64,000 nucleotides of DNA from the NCBI GenBank assembly GCA_016714815.1, contig JADKBZ010000011.1:1-64000 (forward strand). Reading direction: 5' to 3'. The notes beneath the pieces are model-generated. The model ran no database searches, was not told where the DNA came from, and saw only the letters and a program-made list of their open reading frames with translations. The translations under genes were made by a program, and so were the position numbers. The stretch comes from Holophagales bacterium. Its GTDB lineage: Bacteria > Acidobacteriota > Thermoanaerobaculia > UBA5066. Below, piece by piece: positions 24,775 to 32,383 of this stretch. How positions within the stretch are numbered: the stretch's first letter is position 1; every line of letters begins with the position of its first letter.

Positions 24775-26174
24775 AGCTGTCGATCATCATGCCCGCCTAC
24801 AACGAGCGGAAGACCCTTCGGGAGATCGTCGGCCGGGTTCTCGCCGTCGACCTCGGCCCCCTCGAGAAGGAGCTCGTCATCGTCGACGACGGCTCGACGG
24901 ACGGCACCCGCGACATCCTTCGCGAGCTGGACGGCCGGGACGGCATCCGCGCCGTCTTCCAGCCCTGCAACCTGGGGAAAGGCGCGGCGGTCTGGGCCGG
25001 GCTGCGCGCCTCGACCGGCGACATCACCGTCATCCAGGACGCGGACCTCGAGTACGACCCGAGGGAGATTCCCGGCCTCCTCCGGCCCGTCCTCGAGGGG
25101 GAGGCGGACGTCGTCTACGGTTCGCGCTTCCTCGGCCACCCGGGCGGGCACCGGGTCCTCTACTTCTGGCACGCGATGGGGAACCGGCTCCTGACTCTCA
25201 TGTCCAACATGTTCACGAACCTGAACCTGACGGACATGGAGACCTGCTACAAGGTAATGACCCGCGCCGTCGTCGACCGTCTCGACCTGCAGTCGAAGCG
25301 GTTCGGAGTCGAGCCCGAGATCACCTGCAAGGTCTCCCGGATGCGTGCGCGGATCTTCGAGATCCCGATCTCCTACCACGGCCGGACCTACGACGAGGGG
25401 AAGAAGATCGGCTTCAAGGACGCCCTCCAGGCCGTCTGGGTCATCCTGAAGTTCTTCCGCTGGGAGGCCCCGCGCGGGGACGTCGGCGGCATGACGCTCC
25501 GAAGGATGGAGAAGCTCGCGTCCTACAACGCCTGGCTCCACGACCGGTTCGACGCCGCGCTCGGGAAGCGGGTCCTCGAGGTCGGCTCGGGCGTCGGGAA
25601 CCAGACGCGCTTCTTCGTCGACCGCGAGCGTGTCATCGCCTCCGACGTGGAGGTCCACTACGTTCGCGAGCTCAAGGCCAAGTTCGGGAACCGCTCGAAC
25701 GTGAAGATCGCTTCCTACCGGTTTCCCCTCGCCGCGGCGGACCGCGAAGAGCTCGAAACGGAGAAGATCGACACGATCGTCTGCCTGAACGTCCTCGAGC
25801 ACATCGAGGACGACGGCGGGACCCTCCGCGACTTCGCGTCGGTCCTTCCGAAGGACGGCCGGCTCGTCCTCCTCGTCCCGTCCCTGAAGGCCCTCTACGG
25901 GACCCTCGACATCCACCTCCACCACTTCCGCCGGTACGAGCGCGACGAGCTCCGGCGCCTCGTGACGGAGGCGGGGTTCGAGATCGAGAAGATCCGCTTC
26001 CTGAACCGGCCGGGAGTCCTCGGCTGGTGGCTCAACTCGAGGATCCTGAAGCGGAAGGTCCTGCCGAAGGGGCAGCTCGCAGCGTTCCGGTGGCTCCTGC
26101 CGCTGCTGAAGCTCGAGGAGAAGACCGACCCGTCGTTCGGAATGTCGCTCCTCGTCCTGGCGCGGAAGGCGTGA
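24771..26174 (+). CDS. Bifunctional GT2 glycosyltransferase / class I SAM methyltransferase
   Basis: A 467-aa fusion. Residues 1 to about 240 are a polyprenyl-phosphate glycosyltransferase (KLSIIMPAYNERKTLREIV, VIVDDGSTDGTRDIL, VIQDADLEYDPREIP with DAD, VYGSRFLGHPGGHRVLYFWHAMGNRLLT). Residues about 245-467 are a Rossmann methyltransferase (KRVLEVGSGVGNQTRFF for SAM, DTIVCLNVLEHIEDDGGTLRDFASVLPKDGRLVLLVPSL). The same protein may load and methylate a lipid-linked sugar. GTG start overlaps the preceding stop (GTGA), and the next frame overlaps its own stop in the same way. Confidence 0.9.
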   Translation: MKLSIIMPAYNERKTLREIVGRVLAVDLGPLEKELVIVDDGSTDGTRDILRELDGRDGIRAVFQPCNLGKGAAVWAGLRASTGDITVIQDADLEYDPREIPGLLRPVLEGEADVVYGSRFLGHPGGHRVLYFWHAMGNRLLTLMSNMFTNLNLTDMETCYKVMTRAVVDRLDLQSKRFGVEPEITCKVSRMRARIFEIPISYHGRTYDEGKKIGFKDALQAVWVILKFFRWEAPRGDVGGMTLRRMEKLASYNAWLHDRFDAALGKRVLEVGSGVGNQTRFFVDRERVIASDVEVHYVRELKAKFGNRSNVKIASYRFPLAAADREELETEKIDTIVCLNVLEHIEDDGGTLRDFASVLPKDGRLVLLVPSLKALYGTLDIHLHHFRRYERDELRRLVTEAGFEIEKIRFLNRPGVLGWWLNSRILKRKVLPKGQLAAFRWLLPLLKLEEKTDPSFGMSLLVLARKA

Positions 26175-28478
26175 CGCCGGGGCGCTTCGCCCGCCTCGCG
26201 CCCCTCGTCGCCCCCGCGGCGCTCCTCGGTGCCGCCGCCGTCCGGTTCCACGACTACCTCCTCGGCGGGAGCGTCGTCTCGCGGGACGCGGGCTTCTTCT
26301 TCGTGCCCCTGCGCGAGGTGACGGCGCGCCTTCTCTCCGCCGGGCAGCCGCCCCTCTGGAACGACGCCTCCGGCGCGGGGCGCGCGCTCGCCGCCAACCC
26401 GAACGCGGCGGTCTTCTGGCCCGGGACGTGGCTCGTGCCCGTCGTCGGGACGACCGGGCTCTTCCTTCTTCACGTCGGTCTCGTCCTTCTCCTCGCCTTC
26501 GCCGCGCTCCGGTGGCTCGGGGTCTCGCGGGGAGGCGCACTCGCGGGGGGAGTCCTCCTCCTCTTCTCGGGCGTCTTCCAGACGGTGCCGCTCCTCACCA
26601 CGACCGTCGCCTCCGCCGCGCCGCTTCCCCTCGCGCTCGTGGCGCTCGGGACGCTCGACCCGTCCGACGCCCGGGGGACGCGGCGGCGCCTCGCGGTCGC
26701 CGGGCTCTCGCTCGGGCTCTCGCTCCTCGGGGGAGAGCCGGTCGTCACCGCGATCGGAGCCGCGGGGGCCGCCTCGCTCGCGCTCGTGCGGGCGGGTGCG
26801 GACGCGGCCTCCGGCCGGTGGCGGCATGCCCGGAATCACCTCGCCGTCCTCGCCGCGTCGGCGCTCCTCTCGGCGGGGATCGCCGCCGTCCAGCTCCTTC
26901 CGACGGCGGGCGAACTCGGGCGCTCCGCCCGCGCCAGGACGATGCGCGCCGAGGAAGGGGCGCTCTTCTGGTCCGTCCGCCCCTCGCGTCTCCTGACGCT
27001 CCTGGAGCCGCGACTGACGGGGGACCCGCAGGCGGAGGACGATCGCGACTACTGGGGCGCGCCGGTCTTCGACGCGGGTAACCCTACTTCCACGACCTCG
27101 CCCTCGGCCTCGTCCCCCTTCTCCTCGCCGCGGCGGCCGCCGGGGACGCTCGCGGCCGGGCGGCGCTCGGCCTCGCGGGACTGGCGGCGCTCCTGTCGTT
27201 CGGGCGGTTCGTCGCTCCGGTCGGAACGCTTCTCGGGGCGTTGCCGGTCCTGCGCTACCCGGAGAAGTGGTGGATTCTCGCGACCTTCGGCCTCTGCGGC
27301 GCCGCGGCCCTCGGCGTCGACCGGCTGCGCGACGACGAAACGGCGCCGGGGCGGTTCTCCGGGGCCGCCCTCGTTCTCGCCGCGCTCCTGGCCGTTCCCG
27401 CGCTCCTCTCCCTGGTCGCACCGGAGGCGCTCGGCTCGCTCCTTCGAGGTCTTGCCCTGGCGGGCTCCGGCATCCGCGCGGAACGGGCGGCCGCGATGCT
27501 CCGGCCGGTCCTTCTCGCGAGCCTCGCCGCCGTCCTCCTGCTCTCGTTCCTGCCGCGGCTGGTGAAGTCGGGAAGGCTCTCCTGCCGAACGGCCTTCGTG
27601 ATTGGCACCTCACTCTTTCTCCTCGACGCCGGGCGCCGCGTGACCGGCTCGGCTCCCGCCGGCCCCCCCGGTTTCTTCACGACGCCGCAGCCCGAGGTGA
27701 AGGCGGCCCTGTCGGCCACCCGCGGCGGGCGATTCCATGCCGACGGGGCCGACGACGTGGCCCGGACGACGACCCTGGCGCTCGAACGGGGAGGGCTCGA
27801 CCCTCTGCGGCCGCTCACGGGCGCGGTCTTCGGCCTCCGGTACGGCGGGGACAACGACGTCGACAGGATGTCGCCGGCGGAGTCGGTGGCCTCGGCCGCG
27901 GCGCTCTCCCGCCTCCCCTGGGGCGAGGAGAAGGTCCGGCGCCTCCGGATGGTCGGGGTGACGGCCGCGCGGACCGACTCCCCGGGGAATCCCGCGGGCG
28001 TCCGGGAGGTCGCCCGCTTCGGACGCGGACGGATCGTGGCGATCGACGGTGCCAGGCCCGAGCACACGCTGGTCTCCCGGGCGCTCTTCGCGCCGGCGGG
28101 CCTCCTCTCACCCGTTCCCCCGATCCGCTCCGCGAGACGGTGCTCGAGGGGTCCGGCGTGCCGCTTTCGTTCGGAACCGGCACGGTCGAGCTCCTCGAGC
28201 GGACGAACCACCGCCACCGGCTCCGCGTCCGCGTCGATCCGCCCGGAGGGCTCCTCGTCGTGGCCCTCGCCTTCGATCCGTGCTGGACCGCCCGGATCGA
28301 CGGAGCTCCCGCGAGACTCCAGCGGGCCGACGGCTTCCTCTCGGCCCTTACCGTCCCGTCCGGCAGGCACGACGTCGTCCTGTCGTACGAGAGCCCTCTT
28401 CTCGTCGCGGGGGGCGTCGTGACGCTTCTGTCGCTCCTCGCCGGGGCGGCCCTCCTCCGTGGCGGGAGGCGTCCGTGA
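26171..28478 (+). pseudogene. YfhO-like membrane protein gene broken by two -1 frameshifts
   Basis: Reading starts at GTG 26171 and runs intact to about 27081 (ending YWGAPVFDAGN). It continues one frame over (PYFHDLALGLVPLLLAAAAAG ... VLRYPEKWWILATFG) to about 28117, then shifts again (DPLRETVLEGSGVPLSFGTGTVELLERTNHRHRLRVRVDPPGGLLVVALAFDPCW) to 28478. Both breaks lie at C runs (27082-27084 and 28117-28121), and restoring one C at each rejoins a 769-aa protein. It resembles the next gene, including the RYPEKW motif. Either recent decay or homopolymer sequencing error; the intact coding quality of all three parts favours error. Confidence 0.8.
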
Positions 28479-30601
28479 AGCGGGCGCGGGATCTCACGGC
28501 GCGGCTGGCGGAGCTCGCGAAGAGGAGGCCCTTCGTGGCGGGCCTCCTCGTCGCCCTCGCGCTCCTGCTCGTCCCTTACCGGACCCTTCTCGGGCCAGGA
28601 GTCCCGTCGGGCCGCGACCTCGTGCCCTATTTCTACCCGCTCAAGACGCAGCTCGTCGAGGCGATCCGGGCCGGCGAGATGCCGTGGATCGACCGGTTCC
28701 GCTGGGGCGGCCTGCCGCTTCTCTCGTGGCCGGGAGTGGCTGCGTTCGATCCGGGAAACGTCCTCTTCCTCCTCCTGCCGACGGCCGCTGCCGCGAAGGC
28801 GTGGATGCTCCTCAGGGTCCTCTCCGGCGCCGCCGGCTTTGCCGTCTTCCTCCGCCTTTCCGGGGTCCCGGCGCTCTCCTCGGCGCTCGGTGCGCTGGCG
28901 TGGGGCGCGAGCGGGATTACGGCCTCCTCGGCGAGCTTCCTCGGGTTTTCCTCGGCGTGCGCCGCGCTGCCGTGGTTCGCCGCGGCTCTCCTCCACGTCC
29001 GGACCGAGCGCGCCGCGCGGTCGGTGGCTCTCCTGGCCGCCGCGACGGCCCTCGTCCTCGCCGCCTCCGTGCCGGAACCCCTTCTCATGGCCGCCCTCGT
29101 CGCCGTCGTTCTCCTCGCGGGGCGGGGAGCGGGGTTCGTGGCCCGGGAGAGAGTCGGTGCGGCGGCCCTCTGGATGGCCGGGGGGCTGCTCGGTGCGCTC
29201 CTGGCGGCCCCCCCGATCGGCACTCTCCTGGTAACGGGGGTCGAGAACATCCGGAGCGTCCGGGGCGCCCTCCTCCCCACTTTCTCGGTCCAGGGGGCCC
29301 TTCCGCCGGCGCGACTCGTCGACCTGATCGCCGACGGCGTGGTGGCGGACTGGACGACGACGACGACGGCCAGGGGGATTCCCCGGTTCCCCTACTTCCC
29401 CTCGGCGACGCCGGGACGCGTCGTCTGGACGCTGGCTCTTCTCGGTCTCGTCGCCGGTCGCGGGGCCAGACTCCGGGCCACCGCGCTGGCGGCCCTGGGC
29501 GTGCTCCTCGCGCTCGGTCCGGCGACGCCGGTGGCCGAATGGCTCCTTCGAGCCGTCCCGTTCGCTTCCGTCCTCCGGTACCCGGAGAAATGGCTGGTTC
29601 TCTTCGGGTTCGGTACGGTCTGGCTCGCGGCCCTGGGGGCCGCCGCTCTCGAGAGGGCGCTCGCGGGCCGCGGGCCGGCGGTGGCCTTCGGGATCCTCTC
29701 GGCGCTTCTCGCGGCCGACCGGGCCTGGATCACCCCCCGGCTCATCCCGAAGTCTCCCGTGGCGCTCCTCGAGCAGCGCCCCGCCTTCCTCGCGTCCCTC
29801 CCTGCGGCCCCGGGGGACGAGCCGCCTCCGCGGCTCCTCTCCCTCAACGTGCTGGACCAGGCTCCGGGGGCCGCGCCGAACGACCCGCGCTTGGGCGGCG
29901 AGACGATGACCGCCTGGGCGGTCCCGTGGACGGCGACGCGTTTCGGCGTCGCGTCGGTCCTGGAAGCGGACTACGACGCGGCCCTTCCGCGGGTGCAGTT
30001 CGAATGGGTTCTCCTCCTGGAGCAGTCGCCCCCGGTGGGGCCGTTTTCGGCCGCTCTCGCGAGGTGGAGCGGCGCTCGCGGCGTCGTCGACTCCGCCCGC
30101 GGCGCGGACGGGCGGCCGTCTCCGCGCGTGCGACTCCTCCCCGATCCCGTGGCACCGGTGCGGTTCGTCAACAGGGTCGTTCGCGAAGGGGAGCCTCGCG
30201 CCGCGGCGGCCCGTTTCCTGTACGAGCGGGCTCCCGTCGATACCGCTTTCCTGACCGGCCGGGGCGAGCCGCTCGACCCGTCCGCCGGAAGGGTCCTTCG
30301 CGTATCGGACCGGCCGTCCCGCCTCGAGATCGAGGTCGAGGTCGACGGACCGGGCCCGGCCTACCTTCTCGTCTGCCGGCCGATCGTGGCGGCGAGCGAT
30401 GCCGAGGTGGACGGGCGACCCGCCACGATCGACGAGACCGTCATCGGCTATTCCGGGATCGCGGTGCCGGAGGGACGGCACGTTCTCCGTTTGCGACCGC
30501 ATCGGGGATGGCTGATCATCGCCGCCGTGATCTCGGCTCTCGGCCTCGTTGCCGTCACCCTTCTCTTCCGCCGCCGACGCCCCGTGGAGCGTTCGGCGTG
30601 A
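28475..30601 (+). CDS. YfhO-like multi-spanning membrane protein
   Basis: A 708-aa protein. TM1 is at about 21-37, then the loop GPGVPSGRDLVPYFYPLKTQLVEAIRAGEMPWIDRFRWGGLPLLSWPGVAAFDPGN, in which the RD and the P-F-P-x-N pattern match the YfhO/DUF2723-like first periplasmic loop. About twelve helices include VLRYPEKWLVLFGFG. The C-terminal domain (from about 450) ends in PAYLLVCRPIVAASDAEVDGRPATIDETVIGYSGIAVPEGRHVLRLR and one last helix. GTGA overlap with the preceding broken paralogue; same operon. Confidence 0.8.
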   Translation: MKRARDLTARLAELAKRRPFVAGLLVALALLLVPYRTLLGPGVPSGRDLVPYFYPLKTQLVEAIRAGEMPWIDRFRWGGLPLLSWPGVAAFDPGNVLFLLLPTAAAAKAWMLLRVLSGAAGFAVFLRLSGVPALSSALGALAWGASGITASSASFLGFSSACAALPWFAAALLHVRTERAARSVALLAAATALVLAASVPEPLLMAALVAVVLLAGRGAGFVARERVGAAALWMAGGLLGALLAAPPIGTLLVTGVENIRSVRGALLPTFSVQGALPPARLVDLIADGVVADWTTTTTARGIPRFPYFPSATPGRVVWTLALLGLVAGRGARLRATALAALGVLLALGPATPVAEWLLRAVPFASVLRYPEKWLVLFGFGTVWLAALGAAALERALAGRGPAVAFGILSALLAADRAWITPRLIPKSPVALLEQRPAFLASLPAAPGDEPPPRLLSLNVLDQAPGAAPNDPRLGGETMTAWAVPWTATRFGVASVLEADYDAALPRVQFEWVLLLEQSPPVGPFSAALARWSGARGVVDSARGADGRPSPRVRLLPDPVAPVRFVNRVVREGEPRAAAARFLYERAPVDTAFLTGRGEPLDPSAGRVLRVSDRPSRLEIEVEVDGPGPAYLLVCRPIVAASDAEVDGRPATIDETVIGYSGIAVPEGRHVLRLRPHRGWLIIAAVISALGLVAVTLLFRRRRPVERSA

Positions 30602-32028
30602 GGAGGCTCTCCCGCGACACCCGGCGGCGCCTCGCCCTCTACGGCGGAGCCACCCTGGTGGCGATCCTGGTGCTCGCCGTGCCGCCGCTCTTGAGGAGCG
30701 CGGCCCCGCCCATCGAGGTGGCCGCGGTCGACATCCAGGACCTCCGCTCGCGGGAGGCGACCCGGCTCCTGCGTGAGTACGTCCGGATCGACAGCTCGAA
30801 CCCGCCGGGGAGGACCGTGGAGACGGCCCGCTTCTGGGCGGAGAAGCTCGGGTGCGAAGGGATCCCGTTCGAGATCGTCGGCGACGACCCGGAGCGCCCC
30901 ATCGTCGTGGCGCGGCTCGCGGGGCGCCGGCAGGGAGAGGCCCTGCTCCTCCTTCACCACATGGACGTCACCCCGGCGGGCGACCTCTCCAAATGGGACC
31001 ACCCTCCCTTTGGAGGCGAGTACGGAACGGGCATGTTCCAGAACTACCTCTGCGGGAGAGGGACGATCGACATGAAAGGGCAGGGGATCGCCGACTTTCT
31101 CGCGATCGCCTCCCTTCGCCGGGACGGAATCGTTGCGGAGCGGGACCTGGTCTTCGTCGCCGAGCCTGGCGAGGAGACGCTCACTCCCGAGATCGGTCTC
31201 GGTTGGGTCGTGGATCACCGCCCGGACCTCCTCGCCGGCGTCACCGACGTTTTCAACGAAGGGGGCGTCAACGAGGTCTCGGGAGACCGGGTCTTGCTGT
31301 ACGGAATCGAGGTCCTTCAGAAGGCCGCCATCATGACCACGGCCGAGGCGGACCGGGAGGAGGACTTGAAGGCCTTCTCGGACTTTCTGGACGCGAGGAT
31401 GGCCGCGGAACCCTACCAGGTCCTCGACGAGGTGCAGGACTTCCTTTCCTTCGTCGCTCCTTTCCGATCGGACCTCTGGGGTCACGGTATGGAAGACATG
31501 AGGACGGCCCTCCGGGAAAACCGCTTTCTGGTGGAGCTCCCGGAGCCGTACAAGGCCCTGATGCGCGACATGTACTACGTCGGAAAGCCTCTTCCCGCGC
31601 CCGACGGAAAGGGCTTCACGACGAACGTCGTGGCGACGCTCCTCCCGGGCCGCTCGGCGCGCGGACGATGGAGCAAGCTGCAGGCGTGGGCCGCCCGGTA
31701 CCGGGTTCGCCTCCGGCTCCGGCACCTCACCCCAGACAGCGCCCCGACACCGCGGACGGGAAGGGCCTGGGAGACTCTCCTGACGGTTCTCTCCCTCGAC
31801 CCTGTCGAGCATGCGGAAGTCGGCACCTACGTCCTGACGGGAAGCTACACGAACTCCTCCTATCTGCGGCTCCGGGGACTGCGTGCGTTCGGCGTCTCTC
31901 CCTTCGCCGTGAACATCTACGACGCCCGGACGGTGGATCACGACAACGAGAGGATCTTTCTTCCCGCTTACATCGACGGCGTCGAGCGGACGGCCCGGAT
32001 CGTTCGCGAGTACGCCCTCGCGCCCTGA
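30598..32028 (+). CDS. Membrane-anchored M20 family metallopeptidase
   Basis: A 476-aa protein with an N-terminal anchor (residues about 11-31) followed by an M20 domain: LLLLHHMDVTPAG (metal His/Asp), CGRGTIDMKGQGIADFLAI (bridging Asp), FVAEPGEETLTPEIG (catalytic and metal Glu) and a distal VDHDNER His. It may process peptides in the periplasm. GTG start overlaps the YfhO-like stop, so it is last in the operon begun at 23047. The link between a peptidase and the glycan genes is not explained by the sequence. Confidence 0.85.
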   Translation: MRRLSRDTRRRLALYGGATLVAILVLAVPPLLRSAAPPIEVAAVDIQDLRSREATRLLREYVRIDSSNPPGRTVETARFWAEKLGCEGIPFEIVGDDPERPIVVARLAGRRQGEALLLLHHMDVTPAGDLSKWDHPPFGGEYGTGMFQNYLCGRGTIDMKGQGIADFLAIASLRRDGIVAERDLVFVAEPGEETLTPEIGLGWVVDHRPDLLAGVTDVFNEGGVNEVSGDRVLLYGIEVLQKAAIMTTAEADREEDLKAFSDFLDARMAAEPYQVLDEVQDFLSFVAPFRSDLWGHGMEDMRTALRENRFLVELPEPYKALMRDMYYVGKPLPAPDGKGFTTNVVATLLPGRSARGRWSKLQAWAARYRVRLRLRHLTPDSAPTPRTGRAWETLLTVLSLDPVEHAEVGTYVLTGSYTNSSYLRLRGLRAFGVSPFAVNIYDARTVDHDNERIFLPAYIDGVERTARIVREYALAP

Positions 32029-32050
32029 CGGGGCAGAAGAGGAGAACGCC

Positions 32051-32383
32051 ATGCCCACGGTCGGTTTCTACTACCAGCGCCCCGGTTGAACGAGCTGTGG
32101 ACGCACCCGTGAGGTGCTCGACAGGACGAATGCCCGCATCACCCAGGAACGCTCCTCGAAGTCGGCTCCGATGGAGGATGCCGACGTGAAGGCGCTCCTC
32201 GCCGCCGTCGACGAGGTCGTCGTCGCGAAAGGGAAGAAGGCCGTGACGCTCGCCGCGAAAGAGGCGACGCTCGACGGCCTGAAGGGGCCGACGGGCAACT
32301 ACCGCGCGCCGATGATCCGAGTAGGGAAGAAGCTCCTCGTCGGTTTCCACCCCGAGACGCTCGAGGCGCTCCTCAAGGCCTGA
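32051..32383 (+). CDS. Probable selenoprotein: ArsC/glutaredoxin-like, in-frame UGA at codon 13
   Basis: ATG 32051 has SD AGAGGAG at 32037-32043. Translation gives MPTVGFYYQRPG, then TGA at 32087-32089, then TSCGRTREVLDR in the same frame to a stop at 32383 (110 residues counting Sec). The thioredoxin-like first strand runs straight into U-T-S-C, a redox UxxC motif at residues 13-16. The C-terminal half has TGNYRAPMIRVGKKLLVGFHPETLEALL, with the cis-Pro of the ArsC/thioredoxin fold. A hairpin begins 5 nt after the UGA, and reading the TGA as a stop would leave a 12-residue peptide. Selenocysteine genes (selA-D) are outside the window. The 3' end overlaps the convergent acylase by 11 bp. Confidence 0.82.
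32095..32124 (+). promoter_or_regulatory. SECIS-like hairpin downstream of the UGA
   Basis: CTGT (32095-32098) pairs with ACAG (32121-32124), then a G.G mismatch, GA with TC, a bulged C102, and GCACC (32103-32107) with GGTGC (32113-32117) around the loop CGTGA. The apical loop is 19-23 nt after the UGA, where bacterial SECIS loops sit. The bulge next to the apical stem also fits the type. Confidence 0.65.

Noticed and set aside
26171..28478. Two or three independent membrane genes instead of one broken gene
   Set aside because: The segments align end to end with the paralogue at 28475, and neither later segment has its own start signal.
32114..32383. Short gene starting at GTG 32114
   Set aside because: This start is the second half of the UGA-containing gene and cuts off the first strand and redox motif. 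The SD is at the upstream ATG 32051.
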